The notes under the pieces were generated by a model, which was not told the origin of the DNA, ran no database searches, and saw only the letters and a program-made list of their open reading frames with translations. From assembly GCA_026874595.1 (NCBI GenBank), contig CM049322.1, positions 40,790,840-40,854,839 on the forward strand: DNA of 64,000 bases. The letters run 5' to 3'. The DNA comes from Sipunculus nudus (Eukaryota; Annelida; Sipuncula; Golfingiida; Sipunculidae). Positions 1 to 13,800 of this stretch are shown here, piece after piece (the stretch's first letter is position 1; each line of letters begins with the position of its first letter). A program made the translations under genes and the position numbers.

Positions 1-99
1 TTAGCATCTCCTATATGTATATCAAGTAGAATAGATATGGGCAGTAATTTTGCGTATTTCCCTAGAAGCAATGAATGCCGCTCGGTTCCCTAAAATGTA

Positions 100-710
100 A
101 AACCAATTGTGTATAAATGTATATAGCCATGGATTACTAAAAGCTTAAATTTGTATTGTTATTGAACAATTGTATGTACAGCTGCCAAAGCTTAGTCGGG
201 ACTCTGTGTATGTTTAATTATAAGCCTCCATGAGCAATTCATTCAATCTGCCAGGTACTGGCATCCGGATTACGCAATTACGTTGACAGTTTCCTAAATG
301 TGTGAGTTCCCCCCGCCGGGCCGCCTGGCACTTCCTTGTGATGTTAATTGAACCACGTAAGTGACACGGCCCGCAGGGGTGGCACCTCCTAGATTACTTG
401 TTGGATTGATAATTGATAATAATTGTTCTGATGTTTATTCATGTATCCTTGGTCTAAGGTTTGATTGGTTGAAATATATTGTTAGATTCTAGTTAGACGA
501 AAAATCACGACCGGGCGGCAGAGTAGGACCGAGAGCCGAACTGAGCGCAAGCCAGTTCTCTTGGGTTTATCACTCTTGTATTATAAAGTTGTCATTACTT
601 GGAATAAATTAAACACGGCTTCACTCTAACTGGAGTTGTCTGTGTGTGTGTTCCTTGAGTGTGCATCTCTACATGCTGACAGCGTCCGCATTCACTGGAC
701 TCGTGAACAT
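100..710 (+). mobile_element. Possible solo LTR or LTR fragment
   Basis: The segment has a promoter-like 'gtataaatgtatat' near 110 and a more GC-rich central part with 'accgggcggcagag' near 510. A poly(A) signal 'aataaa' follows in 'ggaataaattaaacacgg' near 602, then a GT-rich tail ending around 'gtgcatctctaca' near 672. This order resembles the U3-R-U5 layout of a retrotransposon LTR, but no second LTR, target duplication, primer-binding site or coding remnant was found. It could equally be an ordinary intronic segment with a chance poly(A) signal. Confidence 0.22.
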
Positions 711-2904
711 TTTACGCAGTTAATACGGCACCATATGAAAAAAATCATCCTTGTTTTGACATGCATATTACATGCTACTGGATGACACTTGGTTAGTCAA
801 GTTCCCAGCATCCCTTGCACGAGCGCTGTGTACACACAGATTAACCTAGGGCACTGGGATCTTGAGTACACGGGTAAGCCCTGCACGCTGTCAGCGGCAT
901 CGACAATTATATCACTGTGTACATGTTTCAATTGAATTGCCAAGATATTTTTTGGCAAAAAATACATTAAAACTTATATAATATCAGGATTGGGAATTCC
1001 GTTTTTGTCTGTCAATTCCGGAATTGCGTCCGCCGTCTCATAAATTAACTGGCTCTACTGTCAGAAGGGCTTTCATATATTGATTCAGTTAAAATCCCTG
1101 TGTCAATGCGGCAAGGGCAAACCTTTTCTTACCAATTATTTAACTATGTGCACATGGAAATCTGATGTATAAATGATAAATTCAAACAAAAACAAAGCAT
1201 TGTTATGTTCTTTATTCAGTGTATATTACCACCATACGGACATGATCACTGATATTCACGGCGTCAAGTTCGGCCGACGTAATAATTCAAATTGCCGTAA
1301 ATTATCCTTGGCGGCCCCGAGGACGCTGAGAAACTTGTACTTGTGTATAAGATGGCCGCCCTTCTTTGCCAATATTTTAGGATAAAATTTATCGCCCTGT
1401 ACACGAGCAAATACGGTAAGTAATATATATTTAATTGCATAATACATCCACATACATACCTGAATTCAGGTCACCTGATCAGCATGGCCACCTGCAGGGT
1501 CTGCCTTCACGGACACCGTCATTCAGTGTTATCTATGATACACTTGACCACTGATTCTGTTATGTGTAACTAATATTATTATTATATTAGATGATAAAGC
1601 TTAACGGAGATTGAATAAAAACTGGTGGTAACTTTTAAGCTTGGCGGAGAGAAATGAAAGCATTACGTTGTCCTACGTTGGCTAGGGAGAAAAGTGAGGT
1701 TAGGACGGCTCATCCTTCAGTTTCATAAAGTGATCTCCCAAATCCGGTGGGGGGGGGGGGGGCGCTTCTTACGGGAGGGGCGCTAATTACGTCGAATACC
1801 GTAATTTGAAATTTAGGGGATGCAGCAGGGAACTTTCTATACAACTATTAAAGGCTTAGGCTTGACTGATACACTGCCATATGCATAGAACAAGCTCTTC
1901 ATGAATATTCAATTTTAGTAATGTATCTGAAATAGCCCCTATAACTCATTTAACAAACCAGTCGTATGCTATGGATAACATGAGCTGACTTATGATGTTT
2001 TACCTTCCATGGCTAATGTTGGTGAGAGACTTTCATTTATTGTCATATATTATTACCATCGAATGATGAAGTATCATCAAAGCACTGTAACAGGAGCATT
2101 TTGGCAATACCAATAGGCTGACTTTGTACCACAGTGCACTGGTTTACAGTTAGAGTACTGATAGGTTCTGAAATAATACATTATTCAGCGGCTCTACACA
2201 TTGTCCTAATTTTTATCTTGAAGGTCGGGACCATTACTTATAACTAAGTTTACTGATGGAGCAGAATTTTATGATATGACATTGTATTATATCATTGTTA
2301 AATAACTAAACAACAGCCAATAAAATAGGTCCAATAATAGTACAATACAGTTAAATAACAAACATAATTTTCACAAGAAGGCAAACAGAATCCTAACTGA
2401 AACCCTGGTAAGTAATAATGTATACACTGTGAAACTATCCAGTTTTAATTATACTGAGCAGTTTGCTCTTACAAAACAACTTCATGAAAACTGCTTTAAA
2501 TAAATGTTTAAAATTAGTTGCATTTCTTGAAATTATTATTTTTTCATAATTCACATACTAAATTAACTTCTCACAATATATCTTTGTGACATCTGACAAA
2601 ATGATTAAATTTATATAGAATAGAAAACTTTATGAAAGAAGGGGTGAAAGGGTCAATGACCTTTATAGTGGAGCCTGGAGTGACCAAACAATTATTTACT
2701 TGATCATGACAGGCCACCAGTCAATACTTGTGGGGCAAGGTATGGTATGATCAACACAAAGGCTGACCTCTCTGTGTGACATATGATAATTTACTGTCCG
2801 CTCTATGTCAAACATGCTTAAATAATAATATAAAGCAGTCAACTCAGGACTAGACCTCAGGACCATGAGGGACAGTAGGTCCCTTTACCTACCCCAGAAT
2901 TGTG

Positions 2905-3220
2905 TTAGGCCAAAAAAAAATTAAAGGTATGGTTCTCAGGCACCACCCACGTCAATTTTAACCCCCCCCCCCCTTCCCCCGCATCAAAAATTTTTATTTT
3001 GATTTTCACCTTTCAAGATGATAAAATGATACAGTTTTGAGAAGTTTTCCTTTGTTATGTAGTGCTTTTACCTGTTTAGAAAAAAATTATGTTATTATCA
3101 TGCTTTTCCCTGATCGTATGACATTTTTATCGAAACATACAAAAAAAGGTAATAAAAAAAAAACCACACTGATTTCTGAAAAAAAGTGCCTGAGAACCAT
3201 ATACCTTTCTTTTGGACTTA
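2905..3220 (+). mobile_element. Repeat family C copy 1 (MITE-like, long TIR)
   Basis: The element is bounded by an inverted repeat. The left end reads 'ttaggcc', an A-rich run, then 'ggtatggttctcaggcac'. The right end reads 'gtgcctgagaaccatat' followed by 'acctttcttttggactta'. The inner sequence 'gcatcaaaaatttttatttt' and the following A/T tracts recur in the copies near 47.9, 57.5 and 63.8 kb. A C-tract is expanded near 2962. With no coding capacity and a length of about 315 bp it fits a non-autonomous DNA transposon. The superfamily is not determined. Confidence 0.7.
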
Positions 3221-4817
3221 GCATTCACTTTTTTTCCTGTATGTTATTTTCATTTTTTTCTTTTTTTTTCAATAGTGTCTGCCTGAATCCCATCTTGCCT
3301 CAAATTGCCAAGAGGGCATTTTTTAAAACAAGAGCACCACAAGAGCTCATTAAATATGACCAGATTTTGCTGAGAACTGAAATCAGATGAGAGACTAAGC
3401 TGGTATATTTATAGGTAGTTTCATGAATATTCATCAGACTTTAGTAAGTAACCACGGCACCACCAAGTCTGGTGGCATTATCTGATATTATTTACTGATT
3501 TTACTGATGTCATTATTCTGAGGTAAGTCTTGACAAGATAAGTAGTTCAAAATGACCTTTGAGTGTAATAATATGGGAGTGCAAGTCTACATATACCAGT
3601 TTAAGTACAGGCTTACTTTAGTAGTAATACTTGTGAGTCCATAACAGCAGAAATCTTTTCAGTTTAACTCAATGCAGAGCAATGAAGGGCTGGCTTTTTA
3701 TAAATTTCTATAAATAACTTAATGGTCATGGTGTTTTAATTTAATGGATACTGGTTACCAAAGAATTCCATGAAAAAATAAAACCCCGCAAACAATTCAG
3801 AATCCACAGTATATATGGCCTTTCAGATACTCATCTGTTTTAAGGTTCACATTTATCTCAGCTGAGGAAAAAAGAGAATCAGGGCACAGACATATGTACA
3901 CTAATACCTTAAAAGTTAAGTTTTGTATATCAGTATAATTTCATTATCTTACACCTGTATGTGTTAGAGATAAACACCAGCTAACACCTGGATTCTTTAG
4001 AGGTAGGTACACAGGAGAGATTACATCAAGCAGATAACAGTCCCCAAAAGCACAGATTTATCTTACTAATATTGAACACCCATCAATTCTAGGTATTAAT
4101 TCATATATTGGGCTGTGTGGTTCTTGTGATTCCAGTGGTATTGACTGGCAAATATTACACACATGGTACAATATAGGGGTAAAAGATAGTGGTTAATCAT
4201 TTTTATAATAAATGGCAAAAGCAAGTACTTAATTTGAGTGGAATAATAACCACAATGAGGCCAGACTGAGACAGACTGGACACACCCTCAAAAAGCCAAC
4301 TTCAAACAATACCAAAGACTCCTTCAGTGGAACCCTCAAAGCTGGAGATATAGAGGCCATCCACAAACATCTGGTGTGCTGACCTGGACAGTGGACACAG
4401 ACACAGAAGATGAGCTACACCTGGAATCACCTGGAAAAACTAGGCCAGGACAGAGGTACTTGGGTAACCTTTGTGAACAGGTTCTGTAATTGACAATGAC
4501 AGCGATGTCATGCGAGGCGCAGGAAATGGTGATTACCATGACCATGGCATTTATCCTTTCATTGTAGTTTCATATTTATACTATTCAGTTAATGCCTTAC
4601 TTGCAGGCTTAAGATTAGTTTATCAGTTGTGCACAGTGATATTGTGACTACAGGATGGCGGGCCATTGCAGTGCACTTTTCCTGATGACTGGCATCACAA
4701 CTCAACACAGGCCCTATCAGTCCATGAACAAAATGTCTATAGTCATTTAATCACAGCTATAGTTAGGAATAACCACAGACAGATTTATGTTACACAGAAG
4801 ACATTCTCCATACATAC

Positions 4818-7800
4818 CCCACTGTTGTGCTCTCCACTGATGGTGACCCGCTGGAAGTGAGGGACAATGTCATGATCTTCCAGGTCTTGTAATTCAGCTG
4901 CGATGCTGTGACGGTCGATCCTGGACTCAATATCACTCTGCTGGTCTGCTTCAACATTTTTCCTGTAAAATACCACAAACAGATTTAGACAATATCAAAC
5001 TAAGCTCTTATTTTTTTCATGACCAGAAAATGTGGTAGACTAGGAGTATTATTGGCACACTCTGAAAATATTGGTCTTGGCTTTGTATTGGCAGAAAAGC
5101 AGCACTCACTCACTTCATACCACCAAGTCACTGGCAGCCATCCTTCACAACCCTTGATTCAGCAAACTTTGCTGATGTATATTCATGAATTATGAACAAG
5201 GTAATAGAACCAATTATATGACTCATCTAACTTGTCTTACAACGCTGACAAAACAGGTTTGGTGGTGCTTCTGGACCAAAGGTTTGGCACTGCTGGAGGG
5301 AATTCAGAATTTGACCAGTCAAATAAAGCCATTTAAACCTGTCACATTTCTGGTGCACACATGTTCTTGTTCAGACAGCATGTGACCAGTGTATTGTTTA
5401 CATTTTGTTCACTGGATCTGATTGACAGTTGGGATTTCAGTTATTACACTAGGCTTGTTCATTATTCATGAAATAGAGGCCAGAGCTGGTCACTGAATCA
5501 AGGTCTGTGAAAGCGTGGCAGCCACAGACTTGATCAAAGTTGATGGTATGAAGATGTGCAGACTAGTGGAGCCAGAAAATTATAAATGCTCCTGGTAAAA
5601 TCAATAATCCCTAGTCTCTCTCTTTCATTTATGTATCTAAATATAAATCTTTAATTTACACAATATTTTGAATCACTGGATACTGTTATATCATTTGGCT
5701 ATGAAGATAAAGGAACAGAAGTATTAAAAACTTAGTGAGTTTCCGCTTTGCCGAATGCAAATCCTCATCAGTATATATATGCAGAAAATAAATACAGGTA
5801 AATCATTTTATTACATTTTTGACTCTATATATGTTTTATTATGTAGCTCCTGAATCAGTTTGATAAATTCATCCTAAAAAATAAAGCCTCACAATCATGT
5901 GGTTAGAAATGCACTTACAAAATCTTAACAAATTTGTGTTGAGTCTCTAGTTTAATATTCACAATGAATTGTTAAATTAAATATTAAATAGTAGGCAGTT
6001 TCCAAAGGTTGATGTTGATTTTTTATCAATTTACTCATCTAAAATTTACCCGAGATTCCACATTACCATTTATTTCAAAAACCTCAGTTTTTATTATGAA
6101 GAACTTATTTGAAAATTTGATCAGATTATCTGTTAATGACCTCAACATTGGAAATAAAAAATTTGGTGACCTCAAACTTGCAGAAGGCGATAGTTACAGG
6201 GATACAGGGTCAGGTTTGTAAGATCTTACAATAACTGGTTTAAATGGCTAACAGACTGAATTTAACTATGACCTATGGTGCATTGTTTTAACTATAAAAC
6301 TGCTAACCTAAATTGCCATGCTCCCACAGACATGCATATGTTGAACTATAATGTGCAGTAAATGTCGAACTCTGCTAATATTTTATAAAATTTACTTCGA
6401 AATTAATAAGTTTATAAAGGTAACGTAATGCACAAGTATCAATAAATGGAATTCTAAAAAATATCGCACTACATTAAACATTTCAAAGTTTGAAATGTCT
6501 GTAAGTCAGAAACAAGAGGAAAAATAGATAAAATAGATACGTTGAAAATTTCTAATGTACGTAATATATAATTTATGTAATTTTCGACTCAAGCAATGCC
6601 ATGCATACTTTACTATTTTACCTGCAGTGATTTGCTACTATGTACCTATGAACAACATACTTCTTGCTACGTATTATATATACTGCATGCTGTTCTGTTT
6701 CTTTAGTTCTTTACTTCATTTTATTGGAAGCAAGGTCTCATGCGTGCTGGAGCAGAGACCTTGCTTCTGCAAAGTCCAAGAGTATGCTATTTACAAAATT
6801 ATTACCAAGTCATTGTTAATTATATGTATTTACAACTGACTTGTGTTGTCATGGTATAAGTCTTGTTTAATCATGATATTAGAAAGTGGGACATTGAACT
6901 GGGGCAAAATATTAGGAATCAGCTTCACTCAGACCCCTCGCTAAGTTTACCTGAAAATATCAATGACAAGAAATACCATACCTACGGATTATACATTGAT
7001 AAATTATGTATACAAATTCCCTGGTTTTCATTAAATTCATGAGAACAAACTGTGGAAAATTCTTTCTGGGAAGACCAGGAATCATTTCATACCATCTCTT
7101 GATTCGAACTTTTCTTTGGAAGAATGAGGATTCCCATTTTTTCAAGGAAGACTCTGTATCTTCCCAGATTCTCATTCTTCCCTCCACATACAGTGGAACC
7201 CCGACTTGCGACCACCATGCAACTGCGACCACCCAACAATTACGACCACTATTTTTGGTCCCAAATACACGATCCAGGTAACTTAGAGTTTCACAAATAC
7301 GACCACCCCCAAATTACGACCACTTTGGTCAGTCCCCAAAGTGGTTGTAACTGTGGGGTTCCACTGTATATATATATTGGCAAACACATGGGCCCATATA
7401 TCAGTTGAGACAATGAACATTTCTACAGGTCTAATTATGGCCAGAAATTACAACCTCATAAGCCATCAAATATTTCTGATAATCAGTTGGAAGAGGTAGC
7501 AAATTTTTACTGAGGATTAAACATGAAATTATAACTGATTCCAAACACTTGAGTATAGATAAGATATTGACCACAAGCTGGTAATTATTCTCCTTGACAG
7601 TGTACCTTAGATGAATAATAATTGTCATTAATGAGTCATCCATCCTCTGCCCATACATCAAATATCTATAAAGCTCCAATGCCAAGGGTCCATCTTTCAT
7701 TCCACTGCCTGGTGCCCAGAGTTTTCAGGTATTTAGTTTTGTTGTCTGAGAGGAATATTCTTTTTATCTTTTTTTCCCCCTCAACAATGCTGATTGCCAT

Positions 7801-10800
7801 TATATATGTAAGAAGAAGCAGTGGTCAAAGGTTCAGAGGCATTTATATCACTCATTAGTCATTACAGATGTTAAACAGTAATCGTGGTTCGACATCAATC
7901 AGTCATAAAATAATTATATAAGTTTAAACTGTGATATCATAAAGCTCATTAATAAAACACAGTCATCTTAGTAGTAAATTATACTTGATATCTGCACATT
8001 TGATATCTCTACTCAAACATTTTACTTTATATCTGAGCACTGAGGCCAATCTAAGGTTGCAGTTTTCAAAATACCAATGCAGAAAAAGATTCCAATGAAA
8101 AATCAATTACAAATTATTATAACAATACAAATTTTTTTCAATAGTTCCATGAAAACTGACCTTCAGGAGAAAATATATTACATAGACTGGTCTGACTTAA
8201 TTGATGAATCACAAATGATACATGAATATGCTAATGGGGGTCATGCAAAGTTCAGATAATACTAAACAATAAGAATACTACAAGGACTGGAGTATCACAA
8301 GAACAATTAATTTCTATACTTATATATATATATATATATTTTATGAATGACATTTTCTTACATCAGTTACATGAATTTTACCATCAGGTTTCTGAATGTG
8401 TATATTATAATCTTATGTAACACAACTGGAAGATTAGAATCTACTGGAATATTCCCAAAAACACAACAGGCACCTGCAGTTGGAATGAACTGCGGTGAAA
8501 TAACAAAACAACATACCATGCATCACTACATGTGACAACGAGAACTGTGAAATTAAAATCTGTCACTCACTCATTGAAGGTTAAAAGTTTAGTCCCATCC
8601 GGCTGGCTTCATAAACAAACAGTGATAAAGTGATAATGTATCAAAGATAAGCTGAGATAGTGATTAGACTGGTTCCCTGCTCAATTGTTAAAACACTTAC
8701 CACAAGTTTACAGTCAAAATTAAAGTTGAAACAAGAATAATTTCTTAATAGAAAACCCTCCAATCCTAGGTGGTCAGGCAACAAATCTTGAGCAGGATAC
8801 CAGTCTATGCAGTGGTGACAGTGGCACCATGGCCATTTAGAGATTTAACTGAAGAATATTGATGTTAAATACTGTAAAAAAAGACAACCCAGGTACAACT
8901 TTAGTAGTGCCAGGATATGATAAAAAAATTATCCATATATGATATTTTTATATTTTAAGACTGCACATTTTCAGAAATCAGCATCTTTATTTCACTAGGT
9001 CCTCACAAATTCAATGAAATAACTGAACAAAGAAAAGCCATGTCTCATTTATCATACACAAATAAGGGTGGGGAAATTGCCACTTTTAACCACTCCTCAA
9101 AGCACTCTATGTAATAAAATGAAACAATAAAAATACATGGTACTTTCCTTTTAAAGTCTTGTCAATTGTATATTATATATTGTAAAGCCAGTGGCTACAT
9201 AACAGCTAATACATTAGCTTGGTATTTGGCAGCCTGCATCATAAAGGAGATGACCATGGCAATAAACATTGAGAGAATGAATGCAAGGGCTGGCAAAGCT
9301 GTGTCAGCAGCTGGTAAACAAAACAAACAGCATCCCTGGCCAGCAAATTCTCATTCATCACTGCCAGCAAGTACATTGATGTTAGAAGAAAAAGCCACCT
9401 TAAGAATGCAAGAGATGCAAAAGAAATAAGAGAGGCATAAGTAAGGAATTTACTGCAAAGAGGGCAAACAATGGAATGTTTCTGTTACCACAACAAATAT
9501 CTTACTATTATAAAATCTTCTAACAAGCAGACACCATTAAAAACAGGGAGCTTACACAGACTGAGAAAATGAATGGTCTGTGAAGAGATCATTAACACTG
9601 AATTTCATTGTGGTGAATATGGGATCCTATGAAATCTGATAAATTGAAGGAATATTGGTTTTCCTTTCAAGTGAAATATTCTTTGCTGCCATATATATGC
9701 CCAAATTTCTGTTCACAGACATGCTATCAAATTCTCCTGATATCATTTGATATTATTTACTTGTGGCTACACATTTTCTGAATGAAAATATGGGGCAAAA
9801 AAAATAAAGACAACTAACATATGATCATATTCCTTTTTTATATATCAAACCAATGACATCTGATTCTTATGGAATATTTAATAGTTTATTCTATTCATCA
9901 ATTACTTTGCACTTGGAAGACCATTTTAGTTTCATGCAAAATATAACTGATGGCCTCAGGCCTTCATTTCAGTGTAACAAACTGCTTTGTGCCTTGAAAC
10001 AAAATGGTAGTTACCGACAGATAGTGCTGCGACAGCCCCTTCAAAAAATCATTTGAAATATCTCTGGATATATGGAGAAAAAAAGAAAATTTAACCCATT
10101 TAAGGCATATTTTGTATCATTCCAAACAGCTCAAGACCAAAAATGTGGCATGGCCACACAGATAGTGTCTAGACAAGAGTATACATCAGCAAGTAATGGC
10201 TGATGAACTTTGCTTGACTGTACCATAATCAGATGGACTTACATTTAAACTGAGACTTTCCAAGAAAAGACAAACAAGTGCCAATCAGAGGTAATCCCTT
10301 CTCTAACTAAAAATCTAAGTTCTCCAGGTGCTGCTTCATTTAAAGTATGACTTGAGTCAGCCGGATGACCTTCACCATCCACTGATCAATATAATGATGC
10401 ATCAGCTAGGCCTGAATAATAGAGACTGGATGTTCTCCTAAATAATGAATGACAACACTGCACTAAGTTTACAGTGCATCAATACAGTAATGAACAATCT
10501 CAACTGGACCATGGAAAAAGATATTCCAAAATTAGGACAAAATCACCCAATTTTGCAGTCTCAATACCAGCAGATAAAAGTGGTCTTTGACTGACTAGCA
10601 AAGGTCCATTAAACCTTAAGGTGGCAAAAAACAGGGAAACTAAATTCATGATCAAAACATGACAGGATTTACTAAAGCACATAAAAAGTCACTTTTGCAT
10701 CTGTAACATGTGTGAAACTACCAGCTCAACCTAAAATCTTTGTCCATATTCAAAGCATTCAGCAAAGTCTGTCTTTACTCATTTATAGTTAAATGTATAA

Positions 10801-13800
10801 GTGTGCACTGAACCGTATCAAGAAATATATCAAGTAAATTCCCATATTTAATGTTCCTTTATACGGTATAGTTTTTAAAGGCATGTTTAATTGGCACAAG
10901 AAGAAATCTACACAGAAAGATATGCAGAAATATATAACAGGATATGCATTCATCAAAGATTTAAGTTATCTGAAAGTTCAAACAATTTTAACATCCATTT
11001 TACAAAGACATTCCCATAACATCAAAGAAAAAAATATGGCAGTCAAACATGCTAAGGGCAGGTAAAATTACATAAAATTCTGTAGAAAAGAGAAAAAGCA
11101 GCTGACATACATACTACTACTTAATAAAAGTGGAAACAGATGAGGTAAACATAGAAAAGGGGATGTTAATAAGATGATCTTCAATGAGAAAGCTAAAGGA
11201 GGTTACAGGACTCAAAATATCTGAACTCTTTAAAGAATATTAAGACACAAACTAGATGTGTCGGAACGACACGAATGCCCCCGCCTGGGGCAAATAAGAA
11301 ACATTTGTAAAATTTTGAAAAATTTTTTAAGTTCAGGAGGTGTCGTATGGTCAAAAGAAGGTCAACAAGGGCAAAATGCAAACTCGATCTATAACAGGTC
11401 ATTATCAAGCAACACACCAAAAATCATGCCAGTATATGCAGGCATTGTGAAAAAAAGTCCATACATGTGCATTTTCCATAAAAATTTCTGTCTTTCATGA
11501 AATTTTCTATGTTTAGGAGCCGTAAAACAATCAAAAGTAGGTCAACTGGGACGAAACGCGAACTCGATCTGTAACTGTCATTATCTGCCCACACATAAAC
11601 AAGGCCTATAGGCCTGATGCGAACCTGTGCAAAGTTTGGGAGTATGAATGGAGGTTTATTTTTAAAATTTAATATTGAACCTTTTATGTCCTGAATATCT
11701 ACCTTAGTCATTATGATTTCAGCAAAATGGACATTTCGGACCTGCAAGTTTCAGACTAGGACATTTTAAAACTAGTATATGGGTAGTCGACAAGCGACTA
11801 TATGTATCCGCAGAAATCAGAGTGGGACGGGTGAAGTGAGGCATGGATTAAGTGGCAAAGGGAATAGAGTGAGGTGTGTTGCATATTAGCATGGATGCCT
11901 GCAGTGTAAACGTTAATATTGGTGGTGCCACCTGTCATAAAATTGAGAAAATTGTCCAGGATGTATAAACCTGCAAAATTTCAGGTGGATAAGTCAAACC
12001 AAAGCTGAGATATTAGTGATTTTATCCCAAGGCAGACGAACAAATGGAAGGTGTTCATAAGTGGTTGCAGGTGGCGCCACCAGTTTTGCTTATGATGAAT
12101 AGCCATGTGAATTCTATACACATGCAAAATATTGGCCGAATCGGTCAAACGGTTACCGAGATATGAGCTTGGATGTCTGCAGAGTTAACGTGAATATAGG
12201 TAGCGCCACCTGTCATAAAATCGAGAAGGCTGTCCAGGATGTATAAACCTGCTTAATTTCAGGTGAATAAGTCAAACCATTTCTGAGATATGAGTGATTT
12301 TATCCCAAGGCAGATAAACAGATGGACGCTGTGCATAAGTGGTTGCAGGTGGCGCCACCAGTTTTGCCTATGATGAAGAGCTATGTGAGATCTATACACA
12401 TGCAAAATTTTGGCTGTATCGGTCAAACGGTTCCCGAGATATGAGCTTGGATGTCTGCAGAGTAAACCTGAACGTAGGTGGCGCCACCTGTCATTAAATT
12501 GAGAAAGCTGCCCAGGATGAATAAACCTGCAACATTTCAGGTGGATAAGTCAAACCACTGCTGAGATATGGGTGATTTTATCCCAAGGCAGATAAACAGA
12601 TGGAGGCTGTGCATAAGTGGTTGCAGGTGGCACCACCAGTTTTGCCTATGATGAAGAGCTATGTGAGATCTATACACATGCAAAATTTTGGCCGTATCAG
12701 TCAAACGTATCCCGAGATATGAGCTTGGATGTCTTCAGAGTAAACGTGAACGTAGGTGGCGCCATCTATCATTAAATTGAGAAAGCTGTCCAGGACGTAT
12801 AAACCTGCAACATTTCAGGTGGATAAGTCAAACCACTGCTGAGATATGAGTGATATTATCCCAAGGCAGATGAACAGATGGAGGCTGTGCAAAAATGGTT
12901 GCAGGTGGCCCCACCATTTTTAGTGTATGTTATAAAGCTATCAAAGGGCTACATTTGTGCAAAATTTTTAGCCTGATCTGTCAAACGGTTCCCAAGATAT
13001 GTGGGTTTATGTGTGGAAACAGACGCACAAATGGACGCTGGGCAGCGAGGAAAGGTCAGAGGTCAACCAAAAATTACGGCGCAGCAGTTCACATGTGACC
13101 TGATGATAAACCCAATTCTATTAAAATGCAAACCAAGTTTTTTCAAACAGCTGAAAGATATAGTTTCAATAATCTGGGAATTCTGCATTTAAACATTGTG
13201 TCTAGACGTCTAGACACTGTGTCTAGATGTCTAGACACATCGTCTAGACACTCCCCAAGAGCCAGGTCAGTTGCCATGGTGATGTCTTGACCCCACCTGT
13301 TTGTACTGAATGACCTCTTGACTTGGCTGCTGAAACTCAAATATGTTTTCAAATACAGAAAGCCTTTTTTAATTGGCTACGTTTTTTTAAACTGTATTTA
13401 CCCAATCTATTCTTATAAAACTGGCAGGACCCTACCATAGAATAATTCTTGTAAAGTTTAAACTAATAAACTTAACAGTTTCATCATAAATCAGTGTATA
13501 AGCTAGAAGAGTTTAAAATTACATTTTCGCTTGTAAAAAACACATCAATGTAGGTGGCGCCACCAATACCTCAAAATCAGATATGACATATGTGACAAAC
13601 ATTGGTATAAATTTGGTGATTATAGCTCTAGCTGTTTCTGAGATATTAATTTTAGTGTGCTTTTTTGGACCGATGACTAAGTTCAACCTCCTGTAACTCG
13701 GCCAAAACTGGAACTATTCGAACAAACTTGAGAGAGATTGTTGCAGGGATCATTTCTGTGAAACATTGGACAATTTGGCTGGACAGTTTCAGAGAAGAAG

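Larger units (their letters stand above)
1..4817. other. Intronic DNA downstream of AMP deaminase exon 3
   Basis: This stretch lies 3' of the donor site of AMP deaminase exon 3 on the minus strand, so it should be the start of the next intron. I searched the minus strand for a phase-0 exon continuing the protein after the FQRVTISG region and found none, so exon 4 probably lies beyond the left edge. It holds a possible LTR fragment near the left end, a G13 run at about 1750, a copy of repeat family C at 2905-3220, and otherwise plain AT-rich sequence. The open frames here lack splice-compatible context or recognisable motifs. Confidence 0.6.
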
